Of a stretch of 64,000 nt of DNA, positions 54,999 to 61,778 are shown one piece after another. The notes beneath the pieces are model-generated. The model saw only the letters and a list, made by a program, of their open reading frames with translations, was not told where the DNA came from and searched no databases. A program made the translations under genes and the position numbers. How positions within the stretch are numbered: position 1 is the first letter of the stretch; each line of letters begins with the position of its first letter. Origin of the DNA: an uncultured Erysipelotrichaceae bacterium (GTDB taxonomy: Bacteria; Bacillota_I; Bacilli_A; Erysipelotrichales; Erysipelotrichaceae); NCBI GenBank assembly GCA_945875435.1, contig CAMCKH010000003.1:47109-111108 (forward strand), written 5' to 3'.

Positions 54999-56350
54999 TA
55001 TTTCATCTCCTCAAGGAACTTAATATAACAGCTATACATTTCGTAAATATCAGCTTTACTTGCTACTTCATAACAAGCGTGCATATTATGAAGCCCAATA
55101 CCGCAATCAATAACTTCCATATTCAAATTCGCAAGGATATAAGCGATGGTTCCGCCGCCTCCCTGATCAACTTTACCAAGTTCTCCTGTTTGATAAGTAA
55201 TATTATGTTTATCCATAATATTTCTAATTTTGGCATAAAATTCTGGATTCGCATCGTTACAACCAGACTTACCCCTAGCTCCAGTATATTTTGTAAATAC
55301 TACACCCTTACCTAAAAAAGCGGTATTTTTCTTTTCATTAACACTTGGATAATTAGGGTCAAATGCACAATTCACATCACTTGAAAGCATAAATGAATTA
55401 GTTAAAATTCTTCTAACATTTAACTCACTATACTTATTCATTTTATCTAAAACTTCAGCAATAGTGTTTTCAAAAAATCTAGAATGCATACCAGTAGCAC
55501 CGTTTGATCCAACTTCTTCTTTATCAACCAAAATAGTACAACTTGTTCTAGCTGGATTTTCTATTTGCATCATAGCATAAAGTGAAGTATAAGCACACAC
55601 CCTATCATCATGTCCATAAGCCATAATCATTGATCTATCCAAACCATAATCTCTAGCCTTGCCTGCTGGCACTAGTTCTAGTTCAGCACTTGAAAAATCA
55701 GCTTCTTCAATATCATAGTTATCTTTAAATAATTTTAAAATCGCATCTTTTGGACTTAATTTATTATCATTGCTTCCTACAAAAGCATTCAAATCTTCGC
55801 CCTCAATCACAACACTACCTTTTTTTTCTAATTGATCTTTTGAAAGATGAATTAATAAATCACTAATTCCAAATACTGGATCATTTTCATTTTCACCAAT
55901 TGAAATATTTATTTTTTCACCATTTTTCTTAACTACAACACCGTGTAGTGATAAAGGTTGTGCAACCCATTGATATTTCTTGATACCACCATAATAATGG
56001 GTGTCAAAAAGCACTAAACCGTCTGTTTCATATAGTGGATTTTGTTTTAAATCAATTCTTGGAGAATCGATATGTGCTCCTAAAATATTTAAACCAGAAA
56101 CAATATCATCACTACCGATATGATATAAACAAATAGCTTTATCTCTATTGTTGAAATAAACTTTATCACCAGGTTTTAAACTACTATATTTACTAATATC
56201 TTGATAGCCATAATTTTCTGCAATTTTAATAGCTTGAGCACAAGCCTCTCTTTCTGTTTTAGCACTATCTAAAAACTTTTTATATTTTTCAGAAAGTTCG
56301 AATACATTTTTTAAATCTGTATCATTATATTTTTTCCAAGCAGTTTTCAT
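54998..56350 (-). CDS. M18 family aminopeptidase
   Basis: 450 residues, typical of bacterial M18 aminopeptidases. Zinc ligands and catalytic acids are in ILGAHIDSPRIDLKQ (His, Asp), LVDKEEVGSNG (Glu, Glu), MAYGHDDRVCAY (Asp) and IGLHNMHACYEV (His). It removes N-terminal, often acidic, residues from peptides in the cytoplasm. AAAGGAG precedes the ATG. It follows the tRNA cluster. Confidence 0.93.
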   Translation of the reverse strand: MKTAWKKYNDTDLKNVFELSEKYKKFLDSAKTEREACAQAIKIAENYGYQDISKYSSLKPGDKVYFNNRDKAICLYHIGSDDIVSGLNILGAHIDSPRIDLKQNPLYETDGLVLFDTHYYGGIKKYQWVAQPLSLHGVVVKKNGEKINISIGENENDPVFGISDLLIHLSKDQLEKKGSVVIEGEDLNAFVGSNDNKLSPKDAILKLFKDNYDIEEADFSSAELELVPAGKARDYGLDRSMIMAYGHDDRVCAYTSLYAMMQIENPARTSCTILVDKEEVGSNGATGMHSRFFENTIAEVLDKMNKYSELNVRRILTNSFMLSSDVNCAFDPNYPSVNEKKNTAFLGKGVVFTKYTGARGKSGCNDANPEFYAKIRNIMDKHNITYQTGELGKVDQGGGGTIAYILANLNMEVIDCGIGLHNMHACYEVASKADIYEMYSCYIKFLEEMK

Positions 56351-56367
56351 ATTTCTCCTTTATAATA

Positions 56368-56386
56368 AAAAAGCCCCTCAGGGTTT
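56368..56386 (-). terminator. Probable terminator after the tRNA cluster
   Basis: On the minus strand AACCCTGAGGGGCTTTTTT, a short CCC/GGG hairpin with a T-run, follows the tRNA-Gly CCA end. The stem is short, so confidence is moderate. Confidence 0.5.
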
Positions 56387-56391
56387 ACAAT

Positions 56392-56465
56392 TGGAGCAGA
56401 TGAAGGGAATCGAACCCTCGTATTAACCTTGGCAAGGTTACGTTCTACCATTGAACTACATCTGC
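56392..56465 (-). tRNA. tRNA-Gly (anticodon GCC)
   Basis: 74 nt including an encoded CCA. Acceptor GCAGATG / CATCTGC, T-arm GAGGGTTCGATTCCCTT and anticodon loop TTGCCAA with GCC. Last of the Ser-Asp-Gly cluster in the direction of transcription. Confidence 0.95.
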
Positions 56466-56468
56466 GAA

Positions 56469-56544
56469 TGGCGGTCCGGACGGGAATCGAACCCGCGATC
56501 TCCTCCGTGACAGGGAGGCATGTTAACCGCTACACCACCGGACC
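56469..56544 (-). tRNA. tRNA-Asp (anticodon GTC)
   Basis: 76 nt including an encoded CCA. Acceptor GGTCCGG / CCGGACC, discriminator G, anticodon stem CCTCC/GGAGG around CTGTCAC with GTC, T-arm GCGGGTTCGATTCCCGT. Confidence 0.96.
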
Positions 56545-56554
56545 GTATTTTTTA

Positions 56555-56647
56555 TGGCGAGGAAGGAGGGATTTGAACCCTCGCGCCGACCTTAATCGAC
56601 CTATACCCTTAGCAGGGGCACCTCTTCAGCCTCTTGAGTACTTCCTC
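56555..56647 (-). tRNA. tRNA-Ser (anticodon GCT)
   Basis: 93 nt including an encoded CCA. Acceptor GAGGAAG / CTTCCTC, anticodon loop CTGCTAA with GCT, a long class II variable arm (TAGGTCGATTAAGGTCGGCG) and T-arm GAGGGTTCAAATCCCTC. First of the cluster. Confidence 0.96.
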
Positions 56648-56679
56648 ATGAAGTTTACACCACTCATCAGCGCTTTCTT

Positions 56680-56708
56680 ATAATAACATATAATTTTTAT
56701 TGTTGCAA
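56680..56708 (-). promoter_or_regulatory. Promoter of the tRNA cluster
   Basis: Minus strand: -35 TTGCAA (56708-56703), 17-bp spacer, -10 TATTAT (56685-56680). It overlaps the divergent dut promoter region. Confidence 0.6.
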
Positions 56709-56711
56709 GTA

Positions 56712-56720
56712 TGTTATAAT
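56712..56720 (+). promoter_or_regulatory. Extended -10 promoter of dut, leaderless
   Basis: TGTTATAAT, an extended -10 (TGn-TATAAT), then AAAAAT and the ATG at 56727. No Shine-Dalgarno precedes the start. Confidence 0.55.
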
Positions 56721-56726
56721 AAAAAT

Positions 56727-57218
56727 ATGAAAAAAATTGCATTATTTGAAAAAATTAGTCTAAAACAGTTTATTTTAGACTGTGAAAACCTAGATATTGA
56801 TATTGAAAAAGCATACCAAAGTATAATCTTACCAACCAGAGCTACTAAATTTTCTGCAGGTTATGATTTTGTGATTCCTTTTGATTTAATTTTAAAAGCC
56901 AATCAAGAAATTATTGTTCCTACTGGAATTAGAGCCAAAATTGATAATGATTATGTCCTTTGTATATTTCCAAGATCTTCTTTAGGTTTTAAATACGGAA
57001 TGAGTCTTTCTAATACCGTCGGAATTATTGATGCTGATTATTATAACGCTAAAAATGAAGGTCATATTAAAATAAAAATTAAAAATAATTCAAATAACGA
57101 TATTGTTTTAAAAAATCAAGATAGATTTGTACAAGGAATATTTTTAAATTACGGAATAACTTTAGATGATGATGTAGAAAATGAAAGAATTGGGGGTATT
57201 GGCTCTACCAACCAATAA
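56727..57218 (+). CDS. dut: dUTP diphosphatase
   Basis: 163 residues from ATG 56727; a TTG nine codons upstream would overlap the -10 element. The five trimeric dUTPase motifs are present: SAGYDFVIP (1), FPRSSLGFKYG (2), NTVGIIDADYY (3), QDRFVQGIF (4) and RIGGIGSTNQ (5, usually R-G-x-G-G-F-G-S-T). The N-terminal 40 residues are longer than in the classical 147-residue enzyme, as in some streptococcal forms. It hydrolyses dUTP to dUMP. The stop lies 2 bp from the convergent HAD gene. Confidence 0.94.
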   Translation: MKKIALFEKISLKQFILDCENLDIDIEKAYQSIILPTRATKFSAGYDFVIPFDLILKANQEIIVPTGIRAKIDNDYVLCIFPRSSLGFKYGMSLSNTVGIIDADYYNAKNEGHIKIKIKNNSNNDIVLKNQDRFVQGIFLNYGITLDDDVENERIGGIGSTNQ

Positions 57219-57220
57219 CT

Positions 57221-58021
57221 TTATTCGTATAAACCCAATTCTTTAAAAATACAATAAAAACCATCTTCCTTAATATCTTTTGTAATTAAATCTGCCTGTC
57301 TTTTAACTTTTTCATTCGCATTTCCTAAAGCTATTGAAAGATTTGCGAAATTAAACATCTCAATATCATTAGGGCTATCGCCAATCGCAATAGTATCTTC
57401 ATATTTAATTAGTCCTTTTTGGACTAATTTTCTAATTATTGCACCTTTATTATTGCCATAAAGCGTTATTTCTCCAAAGAAAAATCCGTGATTAATACCG
57501 TGAAAAATCGCATACTTTTCTCTAATTTCATCTTCGAAATTTAAAAAATCGCTTTTTTCTCTTGCTTTGAATAAAAGTTTATATACAACATCATCTTGAC
57601 TATAACTTTCCAAATCTTTCCAATAAGAAATATCTTTTTTACTTCGATATTTTTTATGTTCCTCTGCCCAAGTTTTTGATACAAATATTTTTTCGTTGCC
57701 TTCAAGCACAAGTTCGATTTTATATTTTTTCGCAACCGTTATAATTTCAACAATTTCTTCATATTTAAAAGGATTATCATATATAACTTTATTATTTATT
57801 TCTGCGTAAGATCCTACACCGCTAATATATCCATCAAAAATAAAATCTTTGATTACATCTTTAGCAGAGATAATATTTCTTCCACTTGAAAGATATATTT
57901 TATGTCCCTTACTTCTTAATAAATTTAATGCTTCCAAAGTTTTTGGTGGTAAAATTGTTTCGTTTTTTATAGGATCTCGATACACTAAAGTCCCATCTAC
58001 ATCAGTAAAAATATGTTTCAT
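57221..58021 (-). CDS. Cof-type HAD phosphatase
   Basis: 266 residues. Motif I FTDVDGTLVYRD, motif II YLSSGRN, and motif IV AIGDSPNDIEMF place it in the Cof/IIB HAD family, with a C2 cap between residues of about 85 and 185. These cytosolic phosphatases act on sugar phosphates, FMN or pyridoxal phosphate. Substrate unknown. TAAAAT lies 6 nt before the ATG and no Shine-Dalgarno is present. Confidence 0.88.
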   Translation of the reverse strand: MKHIFTDVDGTLVYRDPIKNETILPPKTLEALNLLRSKGHKIYLSSGRNIISAKDVIKDFIFDGYISGVGSYAEINNKVIYDNPFKYEEIVEIITVAKKYKIELVLEGNEKIFVSKTWAEEHKKYRSKKDISYWKDLESYSQDDVVYKLLFKAREKSDFLNFEDEIREKYAIFHGINHGFFFGEITLYGNNKGAIIRKLVQKGLIKYEDTIAIGDSPNDIEMFNFANLSIALGNANEKVKRQADLITKDIKEDGFYCIFKELGLYE

Positions 58022-58027
58022 AAATAT

Positions 58028-58033
58028 ATTTTA
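58028..58033 (-). promoter_or_regulatory. -10 element of the HAD gene, leaderless
   Basis: TAAAAT on the minus strand, then ATATTT and the ATG at 58021. The -35 is not convincing. Confidence 0.4.
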
Positions 58034-58105
58034 ACACAATTAATGGTTAATATACTTGATAAATACAACTTAATATGTATAATATTATAAACAACGGAGA
58101 AATTT

Positions 58106-59419
58106 ATGAACAAAAGAAAAAGTTATGGCTTATTTACTTCAATCGCAATGATTGTAGGAACCGTTATTGGATCTGGTATATTTTTTAAGGCGGATGATAT
58201 TTTAAATTATACCAATGGCAATATGTATTTAGGAATGTTTTTAATTGGAATATCTGGTCTTTTAATTATTTTATCTAGTTTAAGTATTTCAAGAATCTCA
58301 CAAATATGTGATGAAGGTGGAATTATAACATATTTTGAAAAATTTGTTTCCACCAAAATTGCAGCTGGTTTTGGTTTTTTTCAAACCTTTGTTTATTTCC
58401 CGACAATTACAGTGGTAGTTGCTTGGGTGTGTGCTATTTATATTTTTTCATTTTTAAATTTGAAAGTCAGTTTTGAAATTCAAATTATATTATCTTTGGT
58501 CTTAAATATTATTTTAGTAACTATTAATACTTACTATAAAAAAATTGGAGGTTATTTCCAAAATATTTCAACTGCTATTAAATTACTACCGCTCTTAGCG
58601 ATTGCTTTGATTGGGATTTTCTTTAAAAATGAAACCACAGCAATAGTTACAACAAATTCAAATGCTCAAAATGGTCTTGTTTGGATTAGTGCTTTAATAC
58701 CTATAATGTATTCATTTGACGGCTGGATTACTGCCACTGGTATTGTAAAAGATGTTGAAAATTCTAAAAAAAATATTACTAGAGCTTTAATTTCGGCACC
58801 ATTTATTATTCTAGTGGTGTACATCGCATATTTTTACGGTATCAATAAAATCCTTGGAAGTCAAAACATTATGCAACAAGGAGATAATTCAATTTTTGAA
58901 GCTGTCAAAATTGTAATGAATAGTACAATTGGTAATTTCTTTTTAATATTTTTAATTATCTCAATGCTTGGTGCTCTTAATGGTTTAATTATGGCAGGAA
59001 TCAGAATGCCTCAATCACTTGCTGAAAAGAATTTCTTAAAAAAACCTGCTCTAGCAAAAATAGATCCAAAAGTGCAAATGTCTAAATATTCTTCAAAATA
59101 CTATATGTATTTACTATTATTTTGGACTTTAATTCATTATATAATCACAAAACTTGATTTATTAAAAGGAAGAGATATTAGCGAAATTTCTATTGTATTC
59201 AGTTATATTTTATATTCTATCCTTTACTTTACAGTAACAAAATTAGCTAATAAAAATATTATTAAAAACAATATTTTAAACAAATTAATACCTGCACTTT
59301 CAATCTTAGTAGTATTATTTTTAGTTTTTGCTTCAATAAACACCAGTCCTTATTATGTATCTGGATTTATGATATTCTCTGCTTTAATAACTTATTTAGG
59401 ATATCGTAATATAAAATAA
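58106..59419 (+). CDS. APC superfamily amino-acid permease
   Basis: 437 residues with 12 predicted membrane segments. The first helix carries IAMIVGTVIGSGIFFKADDI, the conserved unwound G-S/T-G segment that binds the amino-acid backbone. ISGLLIILSSLSIS and DGWITATGIVKDVEN are also typical. It resembles the LAT-like SteT exchanger group. Substrate cannot be assigned. GGAG precedes the ATG. It has a terminator shared with the ABC permease gene. Confidence 0.87.
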   Translation: MNKRKSYGLFTSIAMIVGTVIGSGIFFKADDILNYTNGNMYLGMFLIGISGLLIILSSLSISRISQICDEGGIITYFEKFVSTKIAAGFGFFQTFVYFPTITVVVAWVCAIYIFSFLNLKVSFEIQIILSLVLNIILVTINTYYKKIGGYFQNISTAIKLLPLLAIALIGIFFKNETTAIVTTNSNAQNGLVWISALIPIMYSFDGWITATGIVKDVENSKKNITRALISAPFIILVVYIAYFYGINKILGSQNIMQQGDNSIFEAVKIVMNSTIGNFFLIFLIISMLGALNGLIMAGIRMPQSLAEKNFLKKPALAKIDPKVQMSKYSSKYYMYLLLFWTLIHYIITKLDLLKGRDISEISIVFSYILYSILYFTVTKLANKNIIKNNILNKLIPALSILVVLFLVFASINTSPYYVSGFMIFSALITYLGYRNIK

Positions 59420-59420
59420 A

Positions 59421-59447
59421 AAAAATTGGGTTTACCCAATTTTTTAT
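59421..59447. terminator. Bidirectional terminator between the APC permease and ABC permease genes
   Basis: AAAATTGGGT / ACCCAATTTT with a TT loop; A and T runs flank it on both sides. Confidence 0.85.
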
Positions 59448-60979
59448 TTTTCTAAACTTTTTCTAAATTTATTCATTCTAAAATACGAAATTAATAAACT
59501 TATAACCGCTATGATAAAATAAGGAATTAAAATATAATTTTTAAAAATTGAAGCAAAAATCATTGAAGCAACAAAAACAATAATCACAACGCTAATACAC
59601 AGTATCGCTAAAAATTGCCAAATTTTACTAACTCTAGAAAAGAGTTCATTAACATTACGCCAATCACTTCTAAAATTCTTATAATCAAAAATTATAGAAT
59701 GAATTGAGAATGATAAGCTGAAAATTATATATAATATTCCTCCTATGAAAATATGGATTAAGTTAAATTTAAAGTATAAAAATACACCAAAAATGAAAAC
59801 TAAAGGAAAAATAGCACTGATAAATACTGAAAAAAACAATTTTTTAATAATATAATTAAATAAATTTATCGGTAGAGCTTTAATATAATTAAAATTTTCT
59901 TTCTCTAAAGAAATAATAATACTAGAAAGATTTGTAAAATTACTATATTGAGCTACCGCAAATAATAACGCAACATTAATTATTGCTACTAAAGAAAATT
60001 CTCTCAATTTATCTATATTTCTAAAAAAAGAAAAAGAAAATGATATTGGAAAAATAAAACTAGTAACTAAAGCACTCGTAATAGTTGCGGAATCTTTAAA
60101 AACCAAATCTAAATGATATTTAGTGAAAAAAGATAATTTATTTTTATAATGTTTTTTATTGGTAATATTACGAATAATATTGTTGTCTTTAAAATATGTT
60201 TTTGAAATTTCATTTATTGATTTTAAATATAAAAATATCCCTGTAACAGAAAGCAGACAAACAATTAAAAGAGTATACAAAGGATTTAAGAAAATGGTTG
60301 AAAAAATTCCTTTATCAGCTATTGAAAAATTACTTAACTCTCTACTATAAAATTGAATTCCGAAAATAAATCCAAAAATTAATATTAATGTAAAAATATT
60401 CATAAATCCTATAAAAAATTTCTGAATTTTTTTAAAAAATAAACTTTTAATTAAAAGTGATATAATAGCTATTAAAATTCCTGTTAAAAATAACAAACTT
60501 GCACTGTATATTAAAATAGGATATATAATAATTTCAAATATATTAAAATTATTTTTTAAATAAAACAAAATTCCTAAAGGTATTACTGGTATTATATGAC
60601 CAAATATATTAAGTAGTATTGTTAATGTCTTGGATTTTAAAATTTCCGTAACATCTATTGGTAAATACTTATAAATTTCAATATCATCGCTATTATAAAA
60701 AATATTATAAGTAACCATAAAACCAGAACTTAATCCCAAAAACATAAAGAAAATATAAATAAAATTAAACATTTCAGGGTTTTGTTTCAAATCATACATA
60801 AAAAACAATAATAAATAAGAAACAATCATCAGCATAGGTTGGAAAAGTAATATATTTAAAAACATATTTTTAAATATATTCTTATATTTTTTCTTATTTT
60901 TTAAATATCTACTAGCAATATTAGGATTTCCATATAAAATATCAATTTTTAAAATATCTAAAAAAACTTTATTATTCAT
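59444..60979 (-). CDS. ABC-2 type permease (EcsB/YthQ-like)
   Basis: 511 residues from ATG 60979, whose ATGAATAA overlaps the ATPase stop; an ATG six codons earlier (60997) is possible. About 12 hydrophobic segments in two halves separated by a hydrophilic loop. Together with the ATPase gene upstream it forms a two-gene exporter of the Ecs/YthPQ type. Cargo is unknown; Ecs systems affect secretion and membrane stress. Confidence 0.78.
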   Translation of the reverse strand: MNNKVFLDILKIDILYGNPNIASRYLKNKKKYKNIFKNMFLNILLFQPMLMIVSYLLLFFMYDLKQNPEMFNFIYIFFMFLGLSSGFMVTYNIFYNSDDIEIYKYLPIDVTEILKSKTLTILLNIFGHIIPVIPLGILFYLKNNFNIFEIIIYPILIYSASLLFLTGILIAIISLLIKSLFFKKIQKFFIGFMNIFTLILIFGFIFGIQFYSRELSNFSIADKGIFSTIFLNPLYTLLIVCLLSVTGIFLYLKSINEISKTYFKDNNIIRNITNKKHYKNKLSFFTKYHLDLVFKDSATITSALVTSFIFPISFSFSFFRNIDKLREFSLVAIINVALLFAVAQYSNFTNLSSIIISLEKENFNYIKALPINLFNYIIKKLFFSVFISAIFPLVFIFGVFLYFKFNLIHIFIGGILYIIFSLSFSIHSIIFDYKNFRSDWRNVNELFSRVSKIWQFLAILCISVVIIVFVASMIFASIFKNYILIPYFIIAVISLLISYFRMNKFRKSLEK

Positions 60980-61709
60980 CTTGAATACCTTTTTCATCAA
61001 TCATTTTTAAGTAGATACTTTCTAAATTATCAATTGAATTATTAGCTTTTAATTCGTCTATAGTTCCTGTAAATAAAACATTTCCCTTTTTAAGAATACA
61101 AATTCGATTACACAAACTCTCAGCAACTTCTAAAATATGTGTTGAAAATAATACAATATTTCCGTCTTTAGCATGCTTTTTCATTAATTCTTTTAAATTA
61201 TAAGCAGATTGAGGATCTAACCCAGTAAGTGGTTCATCTAAAATCCAAATCTTAGGATTAGAAATTAATGCACCTACGATAATAACTTTTTGACGCATTC
61301 CGTGAGAAAGTTCTTCAATATTACAATTATAATCATCATCATTCATATCAAATATTTTTTTAAATTCTGCAATTCTATTATTTTTAACTTCTTCAGAAAC
61401 TTGATATACCTTTGCAATAAAATCCCAATAAAAAGAAACAGGTAATCTTAAAAATATATCAGGAGAATCAGGTACATAACCGATCTTTGTTTTAATAACA
61501 TCTCTATATTCTCTTAGATTTTGATTATCAACAAATATATTACCACCATCAAAATCAATAATACTTACCAAAGATTTAATAATGGTGCTTTTACCAGCTC
61601 CATTATGACCAATTAAACCAAATATCTCACCATCATTTATTTTAATATCAACACCATTTAAAGCTACTTTATCGCCATACTTTTTATATAAACCATCTAA
61701 ATGTATCAT
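60972..61709 (-). CDS. ABC transporter ATPase (EcsA/YthP-like)
   Basis: 245 residues. Walker A LIGHNGAGKSTIIKSL, Q-loop near IGYVPDSPD, signature ELSHGMRQKVIIVGAL, Walker B IWILDEPLTGLDPQS and the switch FSTHILEVAE. GGAGGTAAT precedes the ATG. TGTTATAAT (extended -10) lies about 20 nt further upstream. Confidence 0.92.
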   Translation of the reverse strand: MIHLDGLYKKYGDKVALNGVDIKINDGEIFGLIGHNGAGKSTIIKSLVSIIDFDGGNIFVDNQNLREYRDVIKTKIGYVPDSPDIFLRLPVSFYWDFIAKVYQVSEEVKNNRIAEFKKIFDMNDDDYNCNIEELSHGMRQKVIIVGALISNPKIWILDEPLTGLDPQSAYNLKELMKKHAKDGNIVLFSTHILEVAESLCNRICILKKGNVLFTGTIDELKANNSIDNLESIYLKMIDEKGIQDE

Positions 61710-61745
61710 ATATTACCTCCATATTAATTATAACAAGTTTTGAAA

Positions 61746-61775
61746 AAAAGTAGGTTTTATTTAAAACCTACTTTT
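61746..61775 (-). terminator. Terminator of the LPXTG repeat-protein gene
   Basis: AAAAGTAGGTTTT / AAAACCTACTTTT with a short ATTT loop, followed by TTTTTT on the minus strand. Confidence 0.85.
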
Positions 61776-61778
61776 ATA

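Noticed and set aside
56429..56683. An 84-codon rightward ORF (with segments like RTGIEPAISS and GRRDLNPRADL)
   Set aside because: It is the antisense reading of the tRNA-Gly, tRNA-Asp and tRNA-Ser genes, a well-known false protein; the tRNA structures explain every base.
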